64,000 nt of DNA from Paramarasmius palmivorus (taxonomy: Eukaryota > Basidiomycota > Agaricomycetes > Agaricales > Marasmiaceae). The stretch covers positions 310,001 to 374,000 of the forward strand of contig JAYKXP010000006.1 in the NCBI GenBank assembly GCA_037176845.1, written 5' to 3'. The position numbers were made by a program, and so were the translations under genes. The notes beneath the pieces were generated by a model. It did no database searches, was not told where the DNA came from, and was given only the letters and a program-made list of their open reading frames with translations. This document shows positions 1 to 10,644 of this stretch, piece by piece; within the stretch, counting starts at the first letter, position 1; the number at the start of each line of letters is the position of its first letter.

Positions 1-733
1 AACATACCAAGATTCACTAACGAGCCAAATAAGAACCGAAGGGGAAGGGGAACCACAACGTGCGTATTTCCACGCTCCGCGAAATATACCATAAGGAGGG
101 GAATGGAAGCAATTATCGGGATAGGCAATTTGTGTCGCCACCGTATGTCGAAAACGTCATCCAGAAACCCAAGCATTGTGGCGATTAGCAGTGATAGAAT
201 AGACGACAAGAAGACTGATAGCTTGGGTGAACAGTTCTTAGTATTTGCTGAGGCCACAGAATCATGACGACACACCTGGTAATGAGGAAACTCTTTGACA
301 GAAATGCCTTCGGGTGTAGTAGCATTAGGTGCAGTGAACGCGTTTGAAAACGCGAAAGGTATGAAGAGGATGAGAGTTAAGATGTAAATGGAGGCACAGA
401 CTAGCCCCTGGCTCTCAGGTCTGCAAGATGTATCAGTAACAATACACGCCCACAATCTCCCAGTAAAGAGATTCACATAGGGTCTGAATACACTTTCAGA
501 AGATCTCTTCCAGAGAGACGTGCTTTGATGAATGTTGGCCCCAATGCAGGAATCAGGTATATGGTCGCGACAAAAGCGATGATGGAGAATCCAATTGCCG
601 TGTATAGGGCTGGCAGCGAAGGAACTGGATCCAAGAATGACCTGACGATAAACCATCCTGCAATAATAGGCAAGAGTCCAAGGAGAAGTACTGAGGAAAG
701 TGGTCGCGGAACTGTTGCAGGGTTTTTTGCCAT
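1..733 (-). CDS. ALG7: UDP-GlcNAc:dolichyl-phosphate GlcNAc-1-phosphotransferase, N-terminal part
   Basis: This is the first enzyme of the dolichol-linked oligosaccharide pathway, an ER multi-pass membrane protein that makes GlcNAc-PP-dolichol (the tunicamycin target). The gene runs off the left edge, so only the N-terminal part is present. Exon 1 (733 to 477) encodes a hydrophobic start and the family motif around LIPALGPTFIKARLSGRDL. A 56-nt intron (421-476) follows, then exon 2 (276-420, PESQGLVCAS), a 54-nt intron (222-275) and exon 3 (1-221). Exon 3 carries the conserved GFLDDVFDIRWRHKL stretch and then GNTHVVVPLPLRFLFGS, as in DPAGT1/ALG7. The start at 733 is the first Met before the first membrane segment. 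The start codons of this gene and the divergent SET-TAD3 gene are about 97 bp apart. The family match is strong; the exon edges are inferred from frame and splice sites. Confidence 0.9.
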
Positions 734-830
734 CCTCTTGAGTGTCGTGGAGGTCTTTGAGAGACCTTTGGAACGCGTGTCTGCGGACGTGTCACTGTCA
801 GTCAGTCCGTTGCACCGCGGCTGTAGTCAC

Positions 831-2535
831 ATGTCTACTCAATCTTCAGCTGCACCAGAGCACCTCAACAGTACAGGATGTCGAATCCAACTATCTCAGG
901 GCAAAGGAAGAGGTGTATATGGTGAGTTATAGGTCGGCTATTTTCCTTTTTCAATTCTGAGCTAGATTTTTGTAGCTTCAAGGCCAATACCAAAATCGAC
1001 GATCATTGAAATCAGCCCTGTCTTATTCTTCTCCAAAGAAGAATACGACGAGCATGGAAAATATACGGTTTTGGACCATTACACGTTTAAATGGAAAGAT
1101 GGACGGATGGCATTGGCATTGGGTCTCGGTTGAGTGATTTTTTGTATATTCTTCCTGCAAATTTTCTCATACATCTAGCAGGTTCACTGTTCAATCACTC
1201 CAGCAGTCCTAACGTCTCATATATTCTTGATCCCGCGACAGATTCGATCCGATATGAAACTGCCCGTGATATCGAGCAGGACGAAGAGCTCTTCATTTTT
1301 TACGGTCATAAGTTGTGGTTTGAGGCAGTAGATTTGCCCATGGACTCTACATCTGAGACTGGCCTTGACATCGACGATGGTTGGGGCGGCCTGTCTGCAG
1401 TACATGGCGACGAGGATCGGAGAAACCCATTCTTAGGCGGTAACCAAGACGAGGTGGTTGAAGAGGAAGATCTCCCATTTCAAAGGATCAGACCACCACC
1501 TGAAGAGGAGACTTTAGAAGCCATTCGAACCGGTGCGGTTAAATCACCTGCTTGATTGCATCTTATACCGACGACGCTATAGTACCCGCTTGGGTTGTTG
1601 ATCTTCCGGATCCTAGACACATAAACACACTCCTCAAGTACGCCCTATCATCTCCGTGCATGTGTTAATGTCAGTAACAAAGTATCAGATGGCTGAAGAA
1701 AGTCGGCCTAGACGACTCTGAGTTGGGACACTTGAAGAGGATCCGGAAGCAAGATAACAAGACGTCGCTTTTGTTGACAACGTCGCCGGGGTGTCCAGAC
1801 TTGCCTGAAGAGCTGGGCTTATCGGACCCATATCAAGCACACGTTCCAATATCTCCCGCCCTAACGCTCCCTTCCTTGACTCTCAAAGCCACATTTTGGC
1901 CTACGTACTACACTCCGCGAAGGAAGAGCGAATCAGACGTTTGGGCACGCGGAAAATGTAGCTGGGCTTGGGAAGCTATGAGAACTCTTATCTCAGAGGC
2001 CACGCAAGCCGCAGCCACCGGAGAGGCAAGTCGTCTCATTATCTATACCAATTATACAGGCTCAAAACGTCTTCAGCTTCCCATTGCCGCTTATGTACCA
2101 ACTCCCTATCAATCCCCAGGAAAGGCATACATTGGACATGATACCCGCAACTCTACTTGTCATCCTCTACGCCACGCAGTTCTCAATCTTGTTCGGCAGT
2201 TGGCGGATGACCATCATTCCCGGGAAGCCATGACCGAGCCCGAAAGCATCAATGAACCAGAAGACAACACTCCACGAAATGGAACAAACTATTTGTTGAC
2301 ATCTAGAACCGTTTTCCTTACACACGAACCTTGCATAATGTGTAGTATGGCCTTGCTCCATTCTCGTGCGAAGGAGGTTTTTTATCGTTTTCCCATGGAG
2401 AAGACTGGTGGGTGCGGAGGACTCGCTTGCCTGCCTACTTTACCAGGAGTAAATCATCGTTTCGAGATTTGTAGATGGACATTCCAGCATGTAGATCTGG
2501 AACGGTTGGCCCTAGATGGCAATACAGACGCTTGA
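831..2535 (+). CDS. TAD3: SET domain - tRNA adenosine deaminase subunit Tad3 fusion
   Basis: Five exons (831-921, 976-1128, 1182-1532, 1583-1637, 1689-2535) join in frame to a 498-residue protein. Residues about 20-130 form a SET domain (GKGRGVYASRPIP; N85-H86-S-x3-P-N; DEELFIFYG). After an acidic linker comes a Tad3/ADAT3 domain that opens with LPDPRHINTLLK and LGHLKRIRK. Its deaminase zinc site has HPLRHAV (H379) and PC-x2-C (C432, C435). The catalytic glutamate is replaced by V381, as is usual for Tad3, the non-catalytic partner of Tad2 in making inosine-34 of tRNA. The Tad3 part has no usable start of its own, which supports the fusion. If intron 1533-1582 is retained, translation stops at the TGA at 1553 and gives a free SET protein. 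The SET substrate is unknown. Confidence 0.85.
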
Positions 2536-3478
2536 TATCTTGGATGTATTGTATGCAGAAGCGAGAGTACTTACATACATGTTCGTTTTCTGATGTAGAA
2601 TCTTCAAGGCGTAGAATTTAATTCTGTCATGGGTAGGTCATCAGAACGCCTCAGGCGAAGACCAGATTGTTGTCAGTATACCTTGTGCTGTATATAGGTA
2701 TCAGTATCAAATCTTCGTGCCGCTGGACCTCTTCAATCGAAATGACGCACTATATCCTTGGGCATACAAACAAATTTAATCCAACTGCAGGTACCCCAGA
2801 TTCGTTGCTTTTTACTATGCATGTCAAGGCAAGGCAAGGAAGCTGATCCAACCTTAACAAGGTTCGCCTTGGACATCATGACGTTTAGTCCAAAATGGAC
2901 CACATCGAAGCATTAACCGCTAACTGCTGCTGCCGTGTGGCTTGGAAGAACTTCAGATGGCAATGAGATGAATATGTCTGATCCGTCAATGGTTCAGAGC
3001 AACGTGGTTGCAGGCAGGTATGGCGCCTGCCATTCTTGAGGTAATATTGCAAGTACCGGGTGGCGGTCCGCCATGAATATTCCTAGAACTCGACGCGATA
3101 AGATGACGAGGGACTCCTCGGCCTGGATGCAAATAGTCGATTAAGAACATCTCAATGAGGTTACATGCTCTATCCAATATGGCAAGTAAGGGTCTTGAAG
3201 TGAGGTGTTGGAGAATACGGGAACTTGAAATCTTCACATGGATAGCAGGATTAAGCGAGTGTATTGTGTCGTGCATACAAAGTTGAGGTGAAACACCTCT
3301 TGGCAAGATATTCGTTGGACAACAGCTACCGTGGTCTCTTCTCTTCGAGTACGGAGTAGTATCTAATATCTGGCCAGTGAACAAGCCCCGAAGTGCCTAA
3401 AGTTCTGATCTTTAAGTCTGGACGTCGTTTAAGTACAAGGGACTTACTGAAACTGGATCTCGCACCGGTAACCTGGAA
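2536..3478. other. Convergent intergenic stretch, no gene seen
   Basis: This 0.94-kb interval lies between the 3' ends of the SET-TAD3 gene and the mL58 gene. The longest open frame (minus strand, about 2986-3384) has no recognisable family, and its composition does not look like protein coding. I see only 3' flanking sequence. Confidence 0.6.
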
Positions 3479-4060
3479 CTACCAGAATGACCTCCGTTTC
3501 TTCCTAATATCCTCTACAAGCTTCTTCTTTTCACTCCACTTCTCCCTGCTCGCGGCATGAATAGTCTCACGAGCGGCCACGAGTTGTTTGCGCTTGGATT
3601 TTTTGGTTGCTGCTATGAGTGCAACAAAATGCTGAGTGACGCCAAACTGCTTTGCCAGACGGCCTCGCGTGTATTTTTCTGGGTTTGAGAGGCGTAGCTG
3701 CCTTATCTTGTCGACAACGCTGTCTGAAACTCGTGGAAGTGGTTCCTTTCCAGCAGACGGTCGAAGTAAAGGCGGAAGAGGTGCCTCTGTGAGAGGTTTT
3801 CTGGATTGTAAGAGGGGAGAAACGGGGTTTGTAGTATATGATAATGGTGAAGGTGCCGTCGGGGGAGGTCGATGAATGAACGTCAGGTCATCCTCGGGCA
3901 AGCTGGTCACGGTCGCAATCGGGTTGTCTACGAGGGGATCTGGAGCGCGATACGGAGGTCGTTCTGACGTTCCCGGTTTCGGTCTAGGGTATTTTCCAGG
4001 ATAGTATCGTGCCAAGGGCACTGAAAGTGACTGCAGTCGACGAGTGAGCAGCGTCGACAT
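3479..4060 (-). CDS. MRPL20: Mitochondrial large-subunit ribosomal protein mL58 (MRPL20)
   Basis: This single-exon gene of 193 residues is a fungal mitochondrial 54S ribosomal protein of the L20 family (Pfam 'mitochondrial ribosomal protein subunit L20', mL58). The basic, Ser/Arg-rich N-terminus (MSTLLTRRLQSLSVPLARYY) looks like a mitochondrial presequence. The signature lies at about residues 118-150: VDKIRQLRLSNPEKYTRG, RLAKQFGV and HFVALIAATKKSKRKQ, a helix-turn-helix-like element shared by the family. The C-terminus is highly basic and ends in RRSFW. It is followed in the same orientation by the GST gene, with about 200 bp between them. The start at 4060 gives the presequence directly and has no competing upstream Met. 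Confidence 0.85.
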   Translation of the reverse strand: MSTLLTRRLQSLSVPLARYYPGKYPRPKPGTSERPPYRAPDPLVDNPIATVTSLPEDDLTFIHRPPPTAPSPLSYTTNPVSPLLQSRKPLTEAPLPPLLRPSAGKEPLPRVSDSVVDKIRQLRLSNPEKYTRGRLAKQFGVTQHFVALIAATKKSKRKQLVAARETIHAASREKWSEKKKLVEDIRKKRRSFW

Positions 4061-4262
4061 TCCCTCGTCGCGGTCAAGGTTAAGAAGAATGACATTCTCA
4101 CGCTCCAGTTTTCCGGGTGGGCGTTACTCGGACTCAACTTCTCCATAGCAGGTTCAAAAGTTCTAGCAATGATACATCTTCAAAAGGTCTATGGACTATG
4201 AAGGACACTGATATTAAAAGAAATCAAGAATGTGTCTAATGCCAGATGTATTATACGAGCGT

Positions 4263-5348
4263 TCATGCAAACACTTGAAGACCAGCTTGAACTTCGGGCC
4301 TTTCTGAGATCCTGTTAAACCATTTCTGTATAAACTTGTGAGCAAGTTCAATGTTTCGCTAGATCTAGGGGTTACCTGTAAAGTCGGCCACGCATCTAGG
4401 TTCTCAATCCCGACATAAGTATGCCCCGCAACCCTATGCAATTGCAAATCAGTCGAGTCCAGTAGTTGAAAACCAGAGAATGGATTCACCATGGCCAAGC
4501 ATTCATATCCGCGATTGAGTAAGTGCCCTTCCCGGGACCAGCTAGCCAATCGCGTTCACTCTCTCCGAGTCGTATCTCAAGCACACCGTATAGTCTCTTA
4601 GTTTCATCCGTGTACCCTGACGAACTTTAGGACAAGTAATGCGTGGAGATTGACATAGTGACGCTCACGATTAATAGCGTAAGGTAACTTCTCTGGTGCT
4701 GCCAACCGAAAATGGCTCGCTAGAAAGCACGACATTTCCTCAAAATCACAACAGTGGCTTTACGATGAAACCAGAGGTCACCTACCCTGACCAGACATGG
4801 GTCCAAGGCCACCATGCTACACGAACATTAGTATCATCTGAGAGTCTAACACATGGGCAACTCACTGCCCAGCTCATCCATTGTACAACTTCGCTGTAAT
4901 CATTCGGTTGTGAGATGGGGTCAAACGAAAATTTCCTCTCCCTGTCGTAATGTTGCCCCAAATATAGCAATATTGCCATCGACTCGAACACCGTGAAACC
5001 ATTCCTTCGTCCATCCACGAGAGTCGGAATACGTCCATTATGATTCAACTTGATGTACCAAGGCTCTTTTTGAACATTCTTGGACAGTTCTATCTTGTAT
5101 TTCCTGCAATTGAACACATGTTAGTACCCCAAACAAGCGTTCTGTGAGAGAAGAACGCACTCGTATTCCAGCCCATATGCTGCCTTTAGTTCCTCCAAGA
5201 ATATAGCAGGTTTCTTGCCATTTGGAGTATTGGCACCGTACAACAATAGTTTCTTGCTTGATGCTTCTGAGATGGTCGAATAAAGTCTAGCCGGCGTTCG
5301 TCCACAAATCGAGCTAGAAGCTTTCAGTCGGAGAGCTGAGAGTGCCAT
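4263..5348 (-). CDS. Glutathione S-transferase, Ure2-like/nitrogen-regulatory type
   Basis: A multi-exon GST of the fungal Ure2-like class. The N-terminal thioredoxin-like domain reads [21 protein letters not shown], then after an intron (5104-5160) NGRIPTLVD and [15 protein letters not shown], which are the glutathione-binding NGRIP and ES elements. The C-terminal helical domain is spread over short exons and includes [10 protein letters not shown], a stretch that splices to [19 protein letters not shown], then [15 protein letters not shown] and [10 protein letters not shown]. It ends at a TGA at 4263. The first 25 residues ([20 protein letters not shown]) are basic and Ser-rich, so mitochondrial targeting is possible but not proven. 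At least five introns of about 50-65 nt interrupt the gene. Substrates cannot be told from sequence. Confidence 0.85.
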
Positions 5349-6046
5349 GAGGAGTTCTGAAGCGTTTGTCGAATGCCGTTGTTCGTTTGTAAGACCATTG
5401 AATAGGAATAGCCCTCAGCGCCACTGCTTAGCAGAGCAGCTAAACCTGCGGCTGGACCGGAGCAGTCCTTCATGCCAATGGGCGCTGTTAACGGCCGAGG
5501 AACGTTTACTAAACTTACGGTTTACGCGGTGTACACTATAAACAGGGCAGTCGTCATGGTCATGTGCAAGGACTTGTTGAACATTGCGCGTCCCGCGCCA
5601 TTCTATTCGTAGGAAAGACTAGAGAACCCGACAACAACAACAAAGGACCAGTAGGAAAAAGAAAACAGGACAGTGAAAGTAGAATTGCAAGAACTGAGCA
5701 GCTGATTGTGATACATTGCATATAAACTATAAAGTACAGATAAGTGAGACTGAGCTAAGAACGAGAAGGAAAATCCGGGTGCGTCAGGAAACAGGTGGAC
5801 TAGGAGAAAGGTGAGGTAAAGAGCTGCAAAAGGTCGGCGAGAAGGAAGGTCAGGAATCGTGCTCTGAAAAAAAAAATGACATGCTATCGACAAAAAATCC
5901 GAGAGGGTAAAGTCATAGGTTGAGACATCAGGCGTAAGCATTCCGCAAATCATTGGAGAGAACCTCGTTTACAACGTCCAAGAAGTTGAAAGAGAGATGG
6001 GAAAGCCTTCCGAAAACAAATTCAATTCCAGATCCGCAAAGGTCTT
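5349..6046. other. Intergenic: GST promoter and 3' flank of the next minus-strand gene
   Basis: About 0.7 kb without a supportable gene. The part next to 5349 must hold the promoter of the minus-strand GST. The part near 6046 is the 3' region of the following minus-strand gene. Open frames here are short and Phe/Leu-rich on the antisense of A-rich sequence. Confidence 0.5.
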
Positions 6047-8253
6047 TTAACTGTCCATCGACACGTCTGACTCTCTTCTTTCCCGACCGGCATCCTCACG
6101 CCTTGGTGGCGAGGAAGCAGAGCGTTCTGGTAAACTACCTCGTAGAGGACCAGAATGCTGACGAGAAACAGAAGGCCGGCGTACCCTTAGCTTATTTCCG
6201 TGGTTGCCTGATGGCGAAGGATGAGGAGGCAGTGTAGGGATGCCTACGCCAGCGCTTGGACCTTCGCGATGTGATTGCTGAGGCGAAGGTAATCTAAATG
6301 AACTCCGGCCATCAGCTCCAGGTGCCCGAGGAGGATCCAACCGCGAAGCAGAAATTGACAACCGTCTCGACTCGTACGGTATTGGTGACCCTCTGTCCGG
6401 GTCCTGAGAATTCATGTCCCTGTCCCGATCGGGGGCCCATCCAGGCGAGGACACCCTGCGTTCTCGCTCACGCTCGGTATCAGGGCGATATCGTTCTCTG
6501 TCGATACTTGAAACTGGGGGGAAGGTATATGATTCCGGTGCCATTGGTCCACTGGGTATGCCATTCCGTGTGGGTTGTTGTCCTTTACCCTTCCCGGCGG
6601 GGTGGTATCCATCGATGCTCGGACGCCGACTGGTAGTGCGCAGAGCATCTTCTAGTTCTTCTACTCTATTACGAAGGCTTGTAATTTCGGCCTTCATTCC
6701 ACCAACTCTCTTTTCCACTACAGCATCCACAATTTCATGAAGTTTATCCTGCTGTTGTGACAGGCGCTCCATAAGCATGGTGGAGCGCTGTAGCTGATCT
6801 CCAAGCCATGATTTGAGTTGTTTCGAGTCATTGAGGGCATCATAAAACATCTCGAATGGTGCCAAGAATGCAGACTTCTCGCCTGTGTATCCTGGATGAT
6901 GCAACGAGCTCGGCGTAGGCGGCACTAGTGTGGAAGCAATCGCAACTGACGCGTTCGGGGGTGATCGGCCTGCTATGGAGGGAATAGGATGCACGGCATT
7001 TGACATGGTGCTTCTCTGTGTCGTAAATCTCGTTGGAGTTGGAGGAACTTTGCCACCTGCCGGTCGTTGTATGTTATTGTTTCCTGGCGCCATCACTGAC
7101 GGGAGTCTGGGAAGCGTCATCGGAAACCTGCCCGGTTGCCCACCCTGGGGTATCGGCGGGGCACTCTGTATAGAAAGTGCCAGCTGCTCTTTGGTGTGAG
7201 CTTCGCGGGGACTGATAACAATATCAGCTGGTTTTTTCTTCCCAGATCCCCCTAACTGATTTGCCCGTCGGCGAGCAAAACTAATGGGAGGAGGTGGAAG
7301 TGAGTGTGGAGGTAGAGAACCTGTCGGGGTAGCTACCGGAGCAGAAACAGGGGGAGGCTGATGAGCAGAAATCGCTGGCTGAGACGACGTTGGGCTAGGA
7401 GGCCGGGTGTTTCCCGAGGCGTTCGAAGGAGGTGCGTTGGTATGACGTCTGTTACTGGCGGTCCCTGAGTTTGGACTGCGTCGTACAGAACGAGTTCCTG
7501 AGGTCGGAGCCTTGCTTGAGGCTGGCGCTGGGTCCGCCGTCGCGGTGCTAACACCGGGAGACCCAAGACCAACAACGCTACCTCTACGCTGCTCAATGAG
7601 CGCTTGTTGCTGCTGCCTGACAGATATCATTGATCGAACTGTGTCTACCGCAGAAGGATTGTCGCGTTGCAGGGTGAAACCGATGACCACAGGGGAGATA
7701 GGAGTTGAGTTGGACTGATCAGCGGGAACTCGAACGTCTGTATCAAGAGCAGGGGTTCCGCTAACAGTGACGCGGCGTTTTTTAGGGGAAGGTTGAATAC
7801 TGGAAGGAGGCGGGGCCGCAGAATTGTCATAATTGGCTGGCTGGTGTGAAGTGGGCGGTGGTGAAGGATCCAACATGTCCTGTTCTGGTTCTTCTTTCAC
7901 ATTAGCAAGACCTGGCGAGCTTGCACTGCAGAAAATGAAAGTTGAAAATGCAAATAAAATTTAGATTTTCCAAGTATAACTCACTCTGAGTCCGACTGGT
8001 CATCATTATCTCTCCCAGAGACGTCAGTGCGAGCACGCTTTCTCCCTGCCATTTGAACATTCTGGCTCTGCTGGCGCGATGAATTTGAGACACCAGACGG
8101 GTCGACGCGCCTAAAATCGGAAATTGATGCTCTAGGCTGTATGGGAGGTAAAGAATTATCGTCGGAAGCGAGAGTGCTCAGCGATTTTGTACTGAAAGCA
8201 GAGGCGAAGGACGGAAGAGACGGCGGGGGAATCATCGAAGACTTGAGGGACAT
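6047..8253 (-). CDS. Pro/Ser-rich low-complexity protein with a short coiled coil; unknown function
   Basis: Two exons (8253 to 7985, then 7925 to 6047, with a 59-nt intron) encode about 715 residues. I do not recognise a named domain. Visible features are a basic KR-rich patch (AGRKRARTD) in exon 1 and a second, SPKKRRVTV, in exon 2; both are candidate nuclear localisation signals. There are long Pro/Ser/Thr-rich disordered stretches. A conserved-looking central segment (about FEMFYDALNDSKQLKSWL) leads into a coiled coil (MKAEITSLRNRVEELEDAL). The C-terminus is rich in RERE and SP repeats. The basic patches and disorder suggest a nuclear regulatory or scaffold protein, but that is inference. 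The start at 8253 is the first Met of the long exon-1 frame. The gene is followed by the convergently oriented 3' side of the GST region. Confidence 0.7.
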
Positions 8254-8818
8254 GGGTACGAAAGGGTCACGGCGACGTCGTGAACAGTGAGGACGACGTC
8301 TTGTATGTCGTCGAAGACAACGACGACGTGGTTGAGATGGTTGGTGATGGGAACCAAACCGCCAAGATGGGACTCGAGGCGAAAAAGAGGAACGATAATT
8401 AAAAACAGTTCAACTCTGTGTATTCCACCCTTTGTATGTAATCCGATCATCCTTCACCGCGTGCTCGTCCGCAATTGTTTACACTGCCAACTTTGCAACT
8501 CCTCACAGTGCATAGCAACATACGAAACTCGAGCAAACTTTCTCATTGCTTCGCGTTCTTGAGTTCTTCTAATTTCTAAATCTAATTGCCTCGTGTTGAG
8601 AAAGAGAAAACTATATCATTCTCTTCACAAACTCTGGTCATCGCTGGGTCATTCTTCGGTCTGTCATGGGGACTACTTTACACGAATCCAGTCCTTCTTC
8701 CTGGAACATTGAATCACCCTGGCATCATCAGTCAACCGCTAGCCAATAGATGCCGGGCACTCACATCTCTCATCCAGTGTCACCATCATGATCCCAATCA
8801 TGGTCACCAATCCGTCTG
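8254..8818. other. Intergenic, promoter of the 8253 gene and 3' flank of RTT109
   Basis: About 0.56 kb with no supportable gene. It holds the GACGT motif cluster near 8274-8330. The rest is A/T-rich flank containing short open frames without family resemblance. Confidence 0.5.
8274..8330. promoter_or_regulatory. Cluster of GACGTC/GACGTG motifs upstream of the 8253 gene
   Basis: Three GACGT-core hexamers occur within 57 bp (GACGTC at 8274 and 8295, GACGTG at 8325), just upstream of the ATG at 8253. ACGT cores are the usual half-site type for CREB/ATF-like bZIP factors. No factor is assigned. Confidence 0.3.
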
Positions 8819-10435
8819 TCAGTCGGCTCTTTTCTTCTTCTTTCGGACGGCTAGGACAGTCACCTGCGGTACAGATGTCGCTTCCTTTTTCTCTCCATTA
8901 GGCACATTTTCGTCACGGGTTTTTGGGGGGTTGCTAACGCATATCGATCCATAGATATGAGAATTGTACGTCTCCAACGTCGGCTCCGGTTCTGGAAAGG
9001 GATTGGGCGAGATATCGGGTAGCAACTCTCTGTTGCGACGCGGAGGCGTCCGGGGTGGTGCCAAATATGTCGTAGCCGTCGCTGTCTCTGTATCGGAAGA
9101 TTTTCGGCGCTGATCTTCCTGATGGCTTGGAGGTCGTGAACGAGTTGGTTGAATAACTGGAACAGGAACTAGTGCGATTCCTTCGCAGAGTCCTTTGATA
9201 GCGTTCTCGATCGATTCTGTGGCGTTAACCGCTCGCTCCCTGGTGGAAAATTCAACACCGGTCATGAGCGATGTCATGACTCTTTTGTTGACATTCGAGG
9301 ATACCTGTCCAGCTTGAGGAGCAAGGGGTGAGACTGTCGATGTCGAACCATCGGTTTCAGCATCTTTGACGCTGACTATCAGTGTGAAAAACCCAGTCAC
9401 GGCGCCAGAAACACATTCCTGCCTGAAAGACATCCGCTCCCAAAATTCGCTAGGTGTAACTTTACCCAACTCTCCCAATGGCCGATCCTGAACCTCCGAC
9501 TTCTCCGCCCCTTCGCCCCCAGCTGCTGCGGACCCTGATACAGGAACGGTGTCTTCATGACGCGACGTCGATATGGTGCGGGCTCTCTTTCGAGGCGGTG
9601 ATTTGATCCCCTCTTTCTCCGTCATGTAGGCTATTTCGTCAATGAAACGCGACTTGGGATCATCATCGAAAGAAGGTATATAGTTGCCCAGATTCTTGGT
9701 GTTGGAACTGGATGAACCGGCATCCCGAGGGCAAGGCAAAGGGATATCAGTCTGGGAATAGGGATGTCCGTATATCCACGTCGCATTCGGGCTGTCACTC
9801 GAATTCGAGGAGGATGATGAAGCTATTTTCAGGGTATGTTCTGCATCCAAGTTCTCGTAGCCAGGAATAAGATAGTAAAGCTTTAATAGCGCGGTCGAGG
9901 GCAGTCGACTCGCAAGCTCTGCAGACACCTTTGTGTAAACCCGCTTCCACCAACTACAGAGCCTCGTATCGTTCAACCACTTCTTCCCTTCATACTCGGA
10001 GGAATTTGGGAATATGTACTGGTGCTGAGCTCTGGCGAAGAGCTGGATCCAAAAATGTTGTGCATGGATAGGTCTGGTGGCAGGATCGGCATAGTATAAC
10101 AGAAAAGATTCGACCAAGCTGGCGGTAGGCGAAGGAAACGATGCTTGGCCTGTCGAATCGACTTTTGAAATATACAATATCGCGCTCGACGTCGTCGGTA
10201 TGTTATACACGCATGCCTCGATAGCAGTGACAAAAATCCGGGGTGAATCTGGGGTCGTTTGTTCTGAAAGCAGAATCAGAACGTCCTGAAGATATGATCT
10301 ACATCTTGGAAGAGAAAAAGGAAACAGTCCGCCATGTTTCCTGGGGGACGAGACGAGGACGTGAAGGTGGAATTCGCGTGTACCGGGCAGATTTTTTAGG
10401 CCGTTTAGCAACGCATCGCGCAGGTTGATGGTCAT
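8819..10435 (-). CDS. RTT109: Rtt109/KAT11-type histone H3-K56 acetyltransferase
   Basis: A single-exon gene of 538 residues matching the fungal Rtt109 family (Pfam KAT11). The N-terminus (LRDALLNGLKNLPGTREFHL, then HVLVSSPRKHGGLFPF) is the family start. The diagnostic core includes FARAQHQYIFPNS followed by LCSWWKRVY, WIYGHPYSQTDIPLPCPRDAG and IPSFDDDPKSRFIDEIAYM. These correspond to the SQYIFPNS...LLKWW and DDPKARFLDEL blocks of yeast Rtt109, which contribute to the acetyl-CoA and active site. A Ser/Glu-rich basic insert (PPRKRARTIS) is a likely NLS. Near the C-terminus, PSEFWERMSFRQECVSGAV resembles the family's FWxxMxxRQEC block. The tail is basic (VRKKKKRAD). Rtt109 with Asf1/Vps75-type chaperones acetylates new H3 in replication-coupled chromatin assembly. 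The start at 10435 has no better alternative. Confidence 0.88.
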   Translation of the reverse strand: MTINLRDALLNGLKNLPGTREFHLHVLVSSPRKHGGLFPFSLPRCRSYLQDVLILLSEQTTPDSPRIFVTAIEACVYNIPTTSSAILYISKVDSTGQASFPSPTASLVESFLLYYADPATRPIHAQHFWIQLFARAQHQYIFPNSSEYEGKKWLNDTRLCSWWKRVYTKVSAELASRLPSTALLKLYYLIPGYENLDAEHTLKIASSSSSNSSDSPNATWIYGHPYSQTDIPLPCPRDAGSSSSNTKNLGNYIPSFDDDPKSRFIDEIAYMTEKEGIKSPPRKRARTISTSRHEDTVPVSGSAAAGGEGAEKSEVQDRPLGELGKVTPSEFWERMSFRQECVSGAVTGFFTLIVSVKDAETDGSTSTVSPLAPQAGQVSSNVNKRVMTSLMTGVEFSTRERAVNATESIENAIKGLCEGIALVPVPVIQPTRSRPPSHQEDQRRKSSDTETATATTYLAPPRTPPRRNRELLPDISPNPFPEPEPTLETYNSHIYGSICVSNPPKTRDENVPNGEKKEATSVPQVTVLAVRKKKKRAD

Positions 10436-10644
10436 GTTCCCGTGGGAAATTTAGTCTCGCGTACAAGCAAAAATAGGGGCTACGTAAAATACTCTCAGTT
10501 CAAGGTAACAACATTTGTCCCGATCATAGCACAAAACGTCTTCTCGGAGAAAACCGTTGACAAGTATCATGGATACCTCCCAAGAGCAGGGGGCGCAGTG
10601 TTAGCGCCAGTAGGCTGACAAAAAATAATCAGACCATGCGCTTC

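Noticed and set aside
2986..3384. 132-codon open frame on the minus strand between SET-TAD3 and mL58.
   Set aside because: No family resemblance, odd composition, and it lies in a convergent 3' region.
5603..5953. Phe/Leu-rich 116-codon frame on the minus strand.
   Set aside because: It is the complement of A-rich 3' flanking sequence of the neighbouring gene; no domain or conserved pattern.
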